In this document: positions 45,791 to 57,469 of the stretch, in pieces | How the letters are laid out: the number at the start of each line of letters is the position of its first letter | Position numbering within the stretch: position 1 is the stretch's first letter | Origin: Escallonia rubra | Taxonomy: Eukaryota > Streptophyta > Magnoliopsida > Escalloniales > Escalloniaceae | Direction: 5' to 3' | Length of the DNA: 64,000 bases | Assembly (NCBI GenBank): GCA_033065855.1 | Contig: JAVXUO010001562.1 | Location: 248,001-312,000 of the forward strand | The notes under the pieces: model-generated | The model's database searches: none | The model's input: the letters and a program-made list of their open reading frames with translations, nothing else | Told to the model about the DNA's origin: nothing | Position numbers and translations under genes: made by a program

Positions 45791-48194
45791 TGTTTGAGAT
45801 AAAGTGCTATTTTACTTATAAAAATATTTATCTCCTTCGATATATTTTTAGCCCCCCCTTGAATGAAATCCTGGTTCCGCCACTGTTTGGATTTAATGGG
45901 TGTAATTGTGTATGTGAGGAGTATATATGTGTGTATTTTGGGTATGTGAAGGTGTTTTAGTGTGTGTTTAGGTTGTAGTGGAGTGGGTTTGTCATGGAAA
46001 TGGGCGCACTGCCGAAGGACGGGGACGGTGAACAGTGATTACAACTGGGTTTTAACAAGTTTTTAACTCAAAAGTGTCGCTAAAGCTTATTTATTCCAGC
46101 AGTTTCTTTACGAATTTTTAGAACATGTTTAAAAATTTATTTGGACAAAGTGAAAAACTGTAACACCCAATGTTTTTATGAGAACTACTCTCTGGAATGT
46201 TTTGGGAATTTTTAGTATCCGCGAAGAGCGCTAAATTAGAGTATCGATCAGGAGAAGTTCTTGATTTATTTAGCATAGCAAACCAAACAATTTTAATCTG
46301 AAAATTTTATGGAAAACTTATTCTACCGATACGTTTCATATTATAAAATTTCGTGCCATTCCGTGGCTGATAGGTATTTTTCATGAAACTAGCCTTTTAG
46401 CGCTCGATTCGGACACCAGTTCGGGATTTTTGGGCGAAAAAAGTACTTTTTAAGCCAGAAATGTTATCAGGATGCTTAAAATAGCGTTTTAAGATTTTTG
46501 TTTTTGGATTTTTCCGGTGCCGGAAACCCACAGGGGCATTTTGGTAATTTGCTACCCCGAAGGGGTATTTTAGTAATTTGACCTAAGAAAGGTATTTTTA
46601 CATAAATTCACATATGCGAAGCTTATTTTGGTGATTCTACTTACGGGAAGGCCGTTTGGATGATTTAAGTCCGAGAGGGGCTTTTTGGTAATTTTACACC
46701 TCAGGGTCGTTTTGGTAATTTCACATATGTGGTGAGGGAGGTTTATTTTTGGGAGCATGTGTGAGTCCGTATTAAGTTATAATATTGTGTTGTAGACTAT
46801 GTTCTGATGATTTGATCATTCCGTTTAGGATAAAGCTAAAGACTTCCGGTTAGGATAAGTTAGTTGCGGATCCAGATAAAGAATTCTATATGAACCCTGG
46901 GTAAGGACTTTCGTCGGAATCCTTATTTTGATAACTTGTACTCATAAGTACTCCTTTGATATACTTACGACTCTGAATTATGTATTGATATCAGCATGTT
47001 ATTCCCAAAAACCCCAATATTAAACCTGAATCAATTATTTGAAAATCTTGTGATGCTCGCTTGTTATTGCATGTTGAGAAAATTTAACAATTGTTTGTAT
47101 CCGTTCTTCTGATTGTTGTGCCTAAATCCGAAAACTATTTGTAATCGTTTTGCTGTTTATTTATGATTTTCTTCGGGAATTTCGAATGATGACTTATACG
47201 GTATGTTATGGTTATTAAAAATCCGATCTGATTCTGATGAATTGAGCTTATGTTAACCCTCATTGATATTGTTAATTTTTCTGTGTTGACCTGGGTTTCT
47301 GTTCTGAGGCGGGCGTTATAAGGCTGGTCTGAATCCTGTGTGGAACGCAGGCTAGTACCTAAATGGACTAGTATTCTGGTACATCATGCATGTGTACACT
47401 ATGTTAGCTTGCCGGAATGGCATTACAATCTCACCAGGATCAACGTTGATTTTTTTTTTCTCTGCTCTGTACATTGTCGTGACTGCTATGGAAATGACTG
47501 TAAAGTATTCTCTGAAATAATTTGTGCTCGTGTTGAAATCTTTTTGAGAAATCTTCAGGGTATTTTGGAAAAAACTGTCTCAGATGATCTGTGTACGTTT
47601 TGAAATCTTTTGGAAAACCATCATTGTATGACTTTGAAAAGGATCTCTTGTTGATTGTTTTGGGACCCATTATGATTGTATTTGGCAATTTTGGTATCTT
47701 ATTTCTGATGAATTTTGATTCTATTTGGAAATCATTGAGTTTTGACCGTTTGAATTATTCTAGAAATCTTCTTCAGTTGGATTCTGGGAATCGTCTTGTA
47801 ATTCTTTTGTTGGTCCTTGTACGATATTACTGAGCTCTTAAAAACTCACTCTTCGTTTGACTCCCTTCTGCAGGTAATGATCAGTGGTAGATTATTCGGG
47901 AATAGGTTAGAAATTGAGTGAGATTCCGATGAGCCCATCACCACGGTATAGTAAGACCCCTGCGTGGGTCGGTTCTGTTATTTGATCTTAGAAATTTTGA
48001 ATTGCAAAGAACCTAAGTTGTAATAGTTTAAGCTAAGCAGTTGTGATCCAGTGTTTTGAGAAATCTGAGTTGATGCTGAATTAGATGAATTGGAAAATGT
48101 GTTAGTGAACAGGTCTGACAGGTTTGATGTGATCCGGTAAGTTAATGACCCGAGAGTTCGGGGCGACAGAGCTCCAGATTTTTGGGGCGTTACA

Positions 48195-49012
48195 CAGCTA
48201 AACCAGAAACCAGAAAATAGCGGAAGCAATCAACCCAAACAGCTGCTTTTGCTCAACCACCAAAGTCTACCACAGCCTCAGGCCACCAGCCCATCTCCCT
48301 CTCGAAACCGTCCCATCTTTCCATCACCGGCTACATCTTCTTTCTCCTCCACCTCCGCCCTCATCGACGCCTCCACCCACCATAGTACACACCAGGATTC
48401 CATTGAAGACAAAATCTATGTTCAGATTTAATAAAGTGGTTCTCTCCATGAATAGTGAAGATAGTATTGGATTCTCGAAACACCTCTTCCATGGATATCT
48501 TTTATGGTGACGGTTCCTATTTAAAAAGTAGTTCTTTTGGAAATCTGTTTCTGAATCTGAAGCTCTTGGCTGGCTACCATATAATATTTTTGCAGCACTG
48601 TTGTTATAATGGAAAGTTGGGTGAAGACCAGAACTAAAGTTAGTGGGGTGGTGGAGGGGTTTGATATGGGGTCTCGATCTGGAGGTGGTGCTTAGCGGTT
48701 ATGTGTGTATATGTGTCTGGGCTGAATTAAAGAAGGGGGAGGGGGAGAGAGAGAGAAGAAAGAGAAAGTAAGGAAGAAGAAGAAGAAGAAGAGAGAAAAA
48801 AATGGAGAGCTTCCACATGGGCTGGACTTTATGTCCTTTTTATATAATGACAGTCCTACCCCTCTGATTTTTTAACGGTATTCGTCGTCCGTTAGCCGAG
48901 GTACTGATTTAGTACATTTTTTTTAAAGTTAAGTGCTTCTTTGGCCCACCTTCAAAGTTGGGTACTAAAGTTGTACTAGAAATAAAGTTGAGGGTATAGT
49001 TTTGGGATTTGC
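48195..49012. mobile_element. MULE-like element, right end only
   Basis: The last 190 bp (48820-49012), read inversely, begin GGGCAAATCCCAAAACTATA and match the terminal repeat at 12782. The interior has a GA-rich microsatellite (about 48735-48800) and a 60-residue frame at 48249-48431 with no domain. The left side is cut at the gypsy LTR end (48194), and no left terminal repeat was found nearby. Confidence 0.6.
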
Positions 49013-49870
49013 CCTAGAAATAATCTAGTCTTTAATGGAAAGCCTTTTAAACCTCAAACCATTCTCAACCAAATTTTGTCGTTGACCCATAAAATCGAAT
49101 CTCTATCACATGTTAAACCTTCCCATACGAAATCCTTATCTAATCCTATTGACCAATACCTAAACCCAGAATACTCTTTTTCCAACAACAAGATCACTAC
49201 ACCCATCTTGTTTACAACCCCTATTTCGAATTTGACTGACACCATTAGCATCAAAATTGTTATCCATTAACATTAGAATCATAATACCCTTGAAGCAGGT
49301 CTCCGATTAACTTGCTTTACCAATAACATTTATCGTTGTGTGTGGCTCGGTGGCTTTCTCATACCTTGCATCCGATAAATTCTCTGCATAGTCACAGGGT
49401 CTCCGTATTGTAACTGAATGGGCAATTGACAAGAAAATGAACAACATCATAATTCTAACAAATTCTTTATTCTTACTATCTCAGCTGGTCGAGACTACTG
49501 ACCTATTGGACTCGATGACACCGATCTTCTTTGACTTTTGCACAATGATGACAGACTTCAGATCCTTTTGTGTAGATAGACCTGGACTTGGCCAGCTAAA
49601 AGAGGCCAAATTCCTTGCTTCATTTGCTTGCAATGCACGATAATGGGTATATCAGGATTGGATCCAAGCTGGTATTTTGGCAACCACATGATTACTGGCT
49701 GAGCATCTCCATTTCCTTGTGGCACAGCTATCTTTTTGCATCTTTGTAATATTCATCGAATCATGGACATGTCATGACATTCTACTACTTATGGTAATTT
49801 AATGATGAAACTGTGTAACAAAACTTATTTACTTTAATGTCATTCTCCTATTACCCAAAAAAACAAAAAA
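49013..49870 (+). mobile_element. LINE 3' part in copy B (Copia-free)
   Basis: Same sequence as 5020-5338 joined to 10297-10850. The uninterrupted 'gtgtgtggctcggtggc' at about 49337-49354 is the empty site for the Copia insertion. Confidence 0.65.
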
Positions 49871-49924
49871 CCTCCAAAACTACGATCAATCGATTCTCTT
49901 AGTGTTTGTTCACTGTGCCCGTAC

Positions 49925-50245
49925 CCTGTCCCAATGTTTCTCCCTTTCAAGTGGATCTACTCCTTTTGTTCAACTCATAGACGACAAGAATCTCTACTAA
50001 CTTGGAGCCTATGATTTCTTATGAAGAAAGAATTGTTGCCTTGGCCTTTAGTGATGATAAGAATCACGGTGTTGGAAGTTTGTTAATTACCACGTTTAGT
50101 AAAAAAAATTATCGGTTTAATGTACTAATATTTATTTATTTATTTTTATTTTGCGCCTCACTTCGAAAAGGCGCACGTCTGCGCTTTGCACCTAGGCTCT
50201 TGAAAATCTGTGTCTTAAGTGCGCCTACGCCTTTAATAACAATGT
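49925..50245 (+). mobile_element. hAT right-end remnant in copy B
   Basis: It ends 'gcgcctacgcctttaataacaatg', preceded by the transposase C-terminal words also seen near 26920-26970. Same remnant as 10850-11243. Confidence 0.6.
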
Positions 50246-51351
50246 TCTAGAAATAAAACTACAACAAAAGCTTAACATCTTTGGCAATGAGGGAGGATAG
50301 CAATACATCAGTGGCCAACATAAGGTTAGGGGGAATCCACAAAAGTAGGTTTCTATTCGGTCTCTTCCAACTGCAGGCTTCTCTTCTCCTAGGGGATACT
50401 GCTCATTTTGATAAGGGCCAGGTCGATGTGAATCAAAAAATGATTAAGACTTTCCTTCTTTGGTCTATTAAAGCAGTTACGTTTGCTAGCCAGATGAATC
50501 CCAACTGTCATGGGAATGCAAAAATAAGAGTTCCATTCCGGAGAAGCCAGTGTCAGCAAATGCGTTATAAGACTGCACCGATGAAGTGTTACGATCTCTT
50601 CCCTTCCCAGCCACCGCTGAACTCGATCGAAGGATAGCCTAAGCCAACCTAGGATTCTTACTCAGATGGTAGCCCTTACGCGCCATGCTACTGCTCAGTA
50701 TCAGCTGGCTGCTCTTTTTATCAATCCACTGCAGCACCTCTCTACGTCAGAAACCTGGTCTCTGGCCTACTCATTCCCCCAGTTTGAGAGGGAGACATAG
50801 GTAAAAAGATCTCAACTAATATTCAAATCAAAGACAACGATAGTGTTCTATTTCTCTTGCGTCTCTGTATCATTATCTCTTAAGACGTCTTGCAAGTAAT
50901 TTATGTGTATCTAAAATGATGAATGAAAGTCTACTCGCCAAGCTGTGCAAAGAATACCCAAGTCACGTCACTTTATCCAGAACACTCCTTGGACTCTTCA
51001 CCATTTTCTGTCATCTGCACTAGGGAGATGAGACACTCAATAGGCAGACCTCAGGCAATTCTATTTCTTTCCGCAGGAGGCAACTGATCGTGTGACGTAC
51101 GAATAAAGAAGTGTATTACTTTACTCAAACAAGGATGCAACACTGTTGAATGTTAAATAAGTTACATGAACAACTGCTGTCTACGCATTTGAAAGACCTG
51201 AAAAGTATGAAATCCTGCTGTAGTAGACGGACTTCAATCATTACCAGCTCCCCTCCGTTCGAAGTTCTACAATCTTCTTGCTTTCTCCCAAGAAACGTCC
51301 AAATAGGTAACTTAATGATTTCTTCACACGACAGAATAGTATTTGACATGA
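50246..51351. other. 3' flank of the MOZART1-like gene, no gene recognised
   Basis: A 118-residue plus-strand frame (50281-50637) is open here but not preserved in copy A, and has no known domain. The sequence nearest 51351 should be the 3'UTR of the minus-strand gene. Confidence 0.5.
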
Positions 51352-51570
51352 CTAAGGAGCAGATGGAGTTGTTGAAATGGAAGGAGTTGTTGGAGTTTCT
51401 CTTCCGAGCTCCTTGACAACAGCAGCCAGAGCTTCAGGGTTCAGACCAAGATCGCAGAGGGAAATAAGGATCGAGAGGGTGTGCCGATCCAGGCCCGTGT
51501 CAAGGATGTTCGACATTTGAAATGCCAGTTCCAAAGATTCCCGAGCAGTTCGTTCAGCTTCCGAATCCAT
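51352..51570 (-). CDS. MOZART1 / GIP-like mitotic-spindle organizing protein 1
   Basis: 72 residues on the minus strand, ATG at 51570. The sequence 'ARESLELAFQMSNILDTG', 'LDRHTLSILISLCDLG' and 'NPEALAAVVKEL' is the signature of MOZART1, called GIP1/GIP2 in Arabidopsis (about 71 aa), so length and motifs both fit. The family binds the N-termini of gamma-tubulin complex proteins and helps to recruit and activate gamma-tubulin ring complexes at microtubule nucleation sites and the nuclear envelope. The coding region is a single exon. Twenty-three bases upstream is a clear intron acceptor (ctcttttcag, minus strand, intron ending at 51594), so a 5'UTR intron is expected. The C-terminal Thr/Ser/Pro tail is variable in the family. 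A truncated duplicate lies at 12369-12536. Confidence 0.92.
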   Translation of the reverse strand: MDSEAERTARESLELAFQMSNILDTGLDRHTLSILISLCDLGLNPEALAAVVKELGRETPTTPSISTTPSAP

Positions 51571-51593
51571 GTTGGGGCTGCAAACTCCTGTTT

Positions 51594-54500
51594 CTGAAAA
51601 GAGAGTTCAAGCTGAGTGAACTTAAAATCCAATCCGAAAAATAAGAACTGCAGTTATGGTGGAACATATCGACAAATAATCTTGATGAATCAGCAACAGT
51701 ATCAGATGGAAAATAAAAGTTGCCAACATTGGCATATAAAAAGAATGCCTTAGCCTTCTAAAATAGCTTAGATAGCAAATGAATTGACATGGATCACAAA
51801 CGTAACTACAACAAACAAAAGCGTGCAATATTCAACAAATAGAAATGCTTGAAGGTATCAAAGATCAATTATACTATAGAAGCTGTGGGAGGCAGATAAA
51901 ACATCTAAAACATCAACAGAAGCATGGTAAAAATTTCACGCAGCCAAGAATCAACCAGAAGTTGGGAAAACAGGTTAATCAACTTCAGCGTCACGAGAGG
52001 ATACAGGGATGAATCCGGTGACGACGTCTTCAATATATTATTGCTTGCTACATTTGTAGGTTGCTGCATTAACAAAAAGGCAAGTGGAGGCTCATATATC
52101 TCAATAGCCAAGCTTACATCCAGAACTCGTATGGCAGCTTCACAATATGCCATGCACACATAAAGCCTTTCTCTTGTCCTTGCAGGATGGTTCAAGAGAG
52201 AGACTATTTACAGCAGGCTGAACTGGAAATAATTTTGGATTACGCATGGTATTCAAGTTGGAATAAGACTGCAGACTTTTGATCCAAATCAAACCGTGAG
52301 TTTAGTTGGTTTTACTAAAACCTTAGCCCAACCAAACTAAATTGGTCTAAAGTCCGGGTATCCAACCTATCCAAGTTAACAAATGAGATACCAACTATAT
52401 GTTTGGTTGGTTTGGTAGTTGCTTCACTTACCCAACCAAGTTGCCACATAGGTGACACAAGTTTGCGACCGATATCTTTATTCCAAAACTACTTGGCTAA
52501 AGGGTAACTTCCTCGTGATCATAGAAAAGATAATTCGTAATTTCCCCATGGCAATGAAATTATAGTTATAGAAGTTACAAAGTGAGGCTTTGCTGGACTT
52601 GAATACATTCAGAATCCAAGTAAACCATGACTGTTATATAAACCAGAGTGTAGAAGGCAAGAAATAAAGATAAACTGGATAAAAAGCTTTGTATAGTTGT
52701 GAATAAAATACTTAGCAAAAAGCAAAACCAAAGGGATCGGTAAACAGAGAAAAGCAGAAGGCAAAGTTATCACAACTACATAGGAAAGGAGAAATTCCGG
52801 CTTTAAGTTTTAGAGAGCATAAGAAAACCGGTGATTATCATACAACGAATCTTCACTGCTTATTTCACATATAATGGAACACGTGAATGGGGCAAAAGAC
52901 TGAAAGAAGATCTCAGGCAATGATAGCTATATCGTCGGATGCAGTTACTGTAATGGTCATCAGCATTACACCTTTTAAAATGCAGACCCCACCAACGTTC
53001 TGTAATATCTCAAGTAATCCAGGCTACCGGTCCGCTCTTGCAAAAATTGAACAATATATGACATTTCCAAGAAAAATGGGACAAACACCGAAACAGCAAT
53101 CAGAGCAGCAGCAGCAAATAGGACCAAGTTTCATCTTAAATTTTCAAAGCAACTTTATTACGTAGTCTACCCAACAAAAACTTATTTTAGAAGCGAAATC
53201 AAATCAATCTCAGTTTTTCTCAAACTGAAGAGCAAAAACTGTATCTCAGGTAACGTATGCAAGACAATGATTCATAAAGAATAGTCCACATAAAAGAGCA
53301 ATAAAAAAAAATCATGAGGATATAAGCAGATTCCATGGGCCCTACCAAAAAATGCTCTGAAGAGGTGACGTGCCAATATTATGTTTAGAAATCATAATTT
53401 ATCTGTTCACACAAAGTTCGGAATCAATGTACGGCGCAATGAGAAAATTTTCATACTGCTAAAAGTGGAAACGTGGATTTAAAGAGAAGGCATGTATCCT
53501 CTGGGATTGAAAGTCAGAAACTAACTAATCATTCTACCCTCCCATCACCTTGGCCTGGGGACTAGCAGTAGGTAATGGCCTTTTTGAAACGGATTTTGAA
53601 CAGTTCAAAGTTTGCACTACGGTTTTCTAGGCCACAAGGTATTAGGCACCAGCTAAAGTGTCAATTGACGCTTGATATCAAGCCACCATACGTCAAGGGG
53701 CCTCCCACCTCCGCAGTTAGACGAAAGTACATTTTCTACTACTCAACATATAGGTCACTACTTGTTTTTCATGGATGCCATATAACATTTCCATCAATAA
53801 CTTGATTATTTTGTTCAATGCAACGATACATATTGTAGAAGTAAGAGTAACATGATAGCCTTAGACCAGACACAGCAACTCAAGTGCTATATCCTTCTCA
53901 TGTATCAAAATCCACACGTATGATCATAACATTGTAGACCGGTTGATGCAAGCGATAGTCTTGTTGATTGATCTATAAGGAGCCTCTGTTTTTACTGTAT
54001 AGTAACTCCGTGCACTATGATATGTTGAAAAGAGAAAGATTCAGAATTTTACAGTACGGCAACCCCAAGTTCTATTGTCATCTGAATGCTTAGCTGGAGT
54101 AAAAACCAAAGTAATGAAAATCATTCTATAGGTAGAAGGCCTTTTAGGAACAAGAATTAACCCATAAAAAATTTCATACTACTTCTCAAACCATGTGTTG
54201 TAAACAACATTTTCTGATAAGGTAAAATCTATTAGAGAAAAGAAATGCCAGGGAGGCAACACAGGTAAGCAGGGAGTAAACAAAAAAAATCCAAAGGAAA
54301 AACCCCCAAATTGAAGAAATAATAACAAAGACCACTAACGAAATCTAGTAATGAGTCTGAAGTAATTATCCCTGAGCAGGATAGCCAATAGCACAAAGAT
54401 CTCAAAAGGACTTGCTTAACCTACAGATGGATTCTTATGATCCAAGAAATAAGAATTGAACCACTTGGTAAGGGGATTCCAAAGTTTGTTTTCATACCAG

Positions 54501-56185
54501 AAATTGACACCTTCTACCAATGGAGAATTCTCCTTAATCAAGTTATAGAAAATTATCAAAGTTCGATCAAACAGGCGCCGTGTCTATAACCCAAAGGCAA
54601 CCCAAATACCACATCCACTCTCAGCAAATTTTATGAACACAGATAAACACAGGGAAAACATATAAGGAGGTATATGAAGAGAGGAGAGAATTACCTGCAG
54701 TCAGAGGTGATGGTGGACACCGGACCCCAGGCACTACTAACTTTTCTTTCCAATTTCCAAATGCCTCCTTGCAGATGAGAAAGGTCGATTTACAAATAGC
54801 GCTGTTGCAGCCATAAATAAAACGACTCAATTTCCAAGAAAACCGTGATGAGAATAAAAGCCATAGCATAGGCCAAAGAAAAAGATACAAAACGCTTTTT
54901 AACTTGTGAACTGAGTACTTAACTAAGGGGAACAGGGGATAGATAACATTACAAAAGTCCTAGAGCACATAACAAAAGTAAAAAACCAGGAATTATCATG
55001 CATTAAATCTTCATTGCTCAAGTTTTCAGGTATGAACCAAATCGGAATCACTGCAAGAATTACATTTTCTACTGAAACTTACCTCTCAGGCAAGATGCCC
55101 ATCTTCTACCGCTTAAAACCCTAAGTGATCACCGGCATTATACCTATTAACTGTGCACACCTAAAAGCGTGCAGAATTGTCCCTAATATTAGATCTGCAA
55201 TCTCTAAAATGATCCAGGTCCTGGTCAGCTCTTGCAGAAACTTAACAAAGTAAAAACAAGTAAGCAATAACAACGAACAGACACCAAAACAAGAAGATTA
55301 AAGCAGAGGCATCAGCAGCAAAAAGCATTAGTTTCAAGTTAAAATTTAAGCTATGAGTCATACGCCACACAGTTTCAGTAGATCTTATTTTAGAGTGAAG
55401 ATGATTCAGTCCCCCACGCAGATTCAAGAGATGCAAGGTCATAACATCTCATAAAAAGAAAAAATCTGTACATGATCAGTCCAGAATATTCACTTTAAAG
55501 TGGGTAAAAGCAGATATCCCTAAGCGCTACTAAAAGAAATGGCTGGTCATGGACACCATAGCGATTGTAAACATAGAGGTAGAGATCAAGGTGAAATCAA
55601 CAGTTCCTCGGACTTTAAGTGGGAACATACCCCTTCCAACACCTTAATCCATGAGGATTAACAGAGAGGCAACAGCCATGGTTGCAACCTAAGTAGCACG
55701 GACACCGCGTCCGACACCGACCGGGACACCCGACACCGCAATTTCAAAAAAACCAGATTTTGGACACCGCAGGACACCACTAATTTTTTTTATGTATTTT
55801 TATTATGTATATATATTCATTAAATATCAAATACATCCTACATCTAAAACAAGCAACTCAAATAAAAGTCATACTTAAAATTTAATTGCAATATAGTACA
55901 AAAAAACATGGCACATAACATAACAAAGTACTTCACTACTCAACTCTTACTAAGTCATGCAAACAGGTAAAAGAAACAGGGAAAGCACCCTCTTCTTCAC
56001 GGCCCAAACAGAAACAGAAATAGGGAACTCTTGCAAAGTCATAAGAAATTACTTCACTACTTAACTCTTACAAAGTCACACAGCAATTATCTCTTTCCTT
56101 CGACCAAGGGCTCAATCTACCTAGTGTCATCTTCGAATGTACCGAAACGAGGGAAAGAGATGAGAGAGAAAGAAGACGAAGGTAC
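51594..56185 (-). other. Inferred 5'UTR intron of the MOZART1-like gene
   Basis: The acceptor at 51594 is clear. The best donor that I see is aacag|gtacc at 56185/56186, at the end of a GC-rich leader-like stretch. Another possible donor (ctgcag|gtaatt on the minus strand) lies near 54692, so an extra or alternative leader exon is possible. Within it no gene is recognised. A repeat piece with 'cacggacaccgcgtccgacac' lies near 55690-55800. Confidence 0.45.
55690..55900. repeat. Interspersed repeat piece rich in 'gacaccg' words
   Basis: 'agtagcacggacaccgcgt', 'gacaccgaccgggacaccc' and 'ggacaccgcaggacaccac' follow one another, then AT-rich sequence. This wording is familiar from dispersed plant repeats, but I cannot define ends or class. 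Confidence 0.4.
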
Positions 56186-56310
56186 CTGTTGCTGGAATCC
56201 GGCGACGGCGGCGAGATAAGAAGGCGACCAGTTTGGGTAGATCGTCTGCTTCGTTCTCCTCTCTTGACACCGCAAGAAGAAGACTCAGAAGACAACGGTA
56301 ATGGGTCGAT
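56186..56310 (-). other. Probable 5'UTR first exon of the MOZART1-like gene
   Basis: Minus-strand sequence 'ctcgccgccgtcgccggatt' followed by 'ccagcaacag|gtacc' has the GC content and donor expected of a plant leader exon. Its upstream limit (about 56310) is a guess. The link to the coding exon is inference and needs transcript evidence. Confidence 0.45.
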
Positions 56311-57179
56311 CTAATTAGGCTTCCTTAAAGTTTATTTCTAAAAGAGCACCAAAATTGTCAATTATTACACACAAACTCCAAAATAAGTTTGAAAATTTGT
56401 ACTTTGGTCTCATAAGTTTTCACACATCTTTGTAAGGAGTCATGAAGTGTTGGAGACGAGCGTTTAAGAGAATACTTACGAGGCGATAAATGGATAATAG
56501 AGGTGGCAAGATGGGTGGGTGGGTTAAATGGGTTGGGTATATAGCGGTCATTGACCTATTTTACCCATTTATTAATGGGTTAATTGAATCATCTCATTAA
56601 ATGGATTGGTTTCACCCATTAATTCTTTTTTCAGAAGAACACAAAGTACATATTTTCAACTTCTCTGCTTCTCTTCATCTTCATCCACCATTTTTAGCCC
56701 CACCCACAGCCAGTCCCACCATACCAAATTGTCGCCACAACCGTCGATGGCGGTAAAAGGCGGCGACGGCGACGAACCGACAGTAATAGTGTAATATCTC
56801 GAACTTTGAGAGCAGATTAAAATAATCATCAGTGCTCCAAAAAATAGACGGACATTAAATTTGAGTAGAGTTAATTACGTCATTGACCATTGAACTATTA
56901 GGAAAATTTCATTTTGACCACTGGACATCAATTTGTGTCAAAGTGACCACTGAACTCTTCAATTGCGCTCAATTAAGTCACTATGTTAGATTCTGTCAAA
57001 TCTAAGTCCGTTAAGTCGTTTAATTTAGGGGTAAATCCGTCCCTCAATAAATTCATCTCTCTCTCTCTCTCTCTGCAAATTCCGATGGTCTAGGAGGCGA
57101 AGACTGGGGCTCTCTTACCTCGGAGACACTCTTTTCCGGCGACCCAAGCGGCGACAAAAACCTGTACAATGACAAACCC

Positions 57180-57419
57180 ATGAAGATCCAAGAAAATGGA
57201 CTCCTGGGAGATTCCAGAGGATCAAGCGATCCTCCGTTCACGACGACGGAAGTGAAGATAAAGATCACGAATAAGCAGTTGGAGGAGCTTCTGGGCAAGA
57301 TTGACGTAAAGGGGCTGCCGGTGCAGCAGGTGCTAGCCCAGCTGATGAGTGCTGGTGATGGGTACGAGGCACATCAAAGGTCCTGGAGGCCGGCGTTACA
57401 GAGTATACCTGAGGTTTAA
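57180..57419 (+). pseudogene. Captured fragment, DUF4228/PADRE-like C-terminus (unit 1)
   Basis: The 79-residue plus frame reads '...TEVKIKITNKQLEELLGKID', then 'GLPVQQVLAQLMSAGDGYE' and 'RSWRPALQSIPEV' before a stop. The ending 'W-R-P-x-L-x-S-I-P-E' and the 'K-I-x-I-T-x-K-Q-L-E-E-L' start are typical of the C-terminal part of plant DUF4228 (PADRE) proteins. The N-terminal part of that family is missing. The family call is from memory of its wording and is moderate. Confidence 0.6.
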
Positions 57420-57469
57420 TAGATCGGCTTGATCCGTACATAGCGCCTCCTTCATCGTCGCATGTTCAT

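Larger units (their letters stand above)
43196..45885 (+). mobile_element. Non-autonomous hAT element 2 with 8-bp TSD, contains a MULE
   Basis: Termini CAGGGGCGGAACCA and TGGTTCCGCCACTG; the 8-bp target duplication TTTGGATT lies at 43188-43195 and 45886-45893. After a poly-C of 20 (43236-43255), a (TA)n run and a CT-rich leader comes a GC-rich region to about 43900, then AT-rich sequence with an imperfect tandem duplication of about 160 bp (43960-44260, unit containing 'gatggaggatgggacccaa'). A MULE (44416-45525) interrupts it. The last part (45551-45790) holds the start of a transposase-like frame. It shares ends and leader with hAT 1. Confidence 0.92.
42702..48194 (+). mobile_element. Gypsy LTR fossil (Tekay/Del-like), split by hAT elements
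   Basis: 42702-43187 and 45894-48194 together parallel the LTR at 59.45-62.39 kb: GT-rich block, 'catggctgggcag', 'gtgtcgctaaa', 'tatccgcgaaga', repeated 'ggtattttggtaat' lines, 'gtatagtaagacccctgcg', and the end 'ggggcgttaca' at 48194. A TGTAAC start at 46159 is probably internal, because similarity continues to its left. The piece left of hAT 1 is unclear, so the 5' end and a target duplication are not defined. It is an old solo LTR or truncated element with no coding domain. Confidence 0.7.
49013..51915. repeat. Segmental duplication copy B
   Basis: Aligns with 5020-5338 plus 10297-12781 without the Copia. Copy B continues past the point (about 51905) where copy A is replaced by a MULE terminal repeat, into the intron of the MOZART1-like gene. 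Copy B is therefore the more complete locus and probably the source, judged also by its intact coding frame. Confidence 0.85.

Noticed and set aside
46159-48194. LTR defined strictly as 46159-48194 from its TGTAAC...GTTACA ends
   Set aside because: Similarity to the copy at 56.8-62.4 kb continues left of 46159, and no target duplication flanks that interval, so the true LTR is longer.
12782-49012. A single 36-kb macro-transposon bounded by the two inverted GGGCAAATCCC ends and containing the HLTF-like gene
   Set aside because: The 9 bases outside each end (aaaaattca and tagaaataa) do not form a target duplication, and the two ends flank duplicated sequence in a way better explained by two elements or rearrangement.
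50281-50637. 118-codon frame in copy B as a gene
   Set aside because: Not preserved in copy A, no domain; probably chance in repeat-derived spacer.
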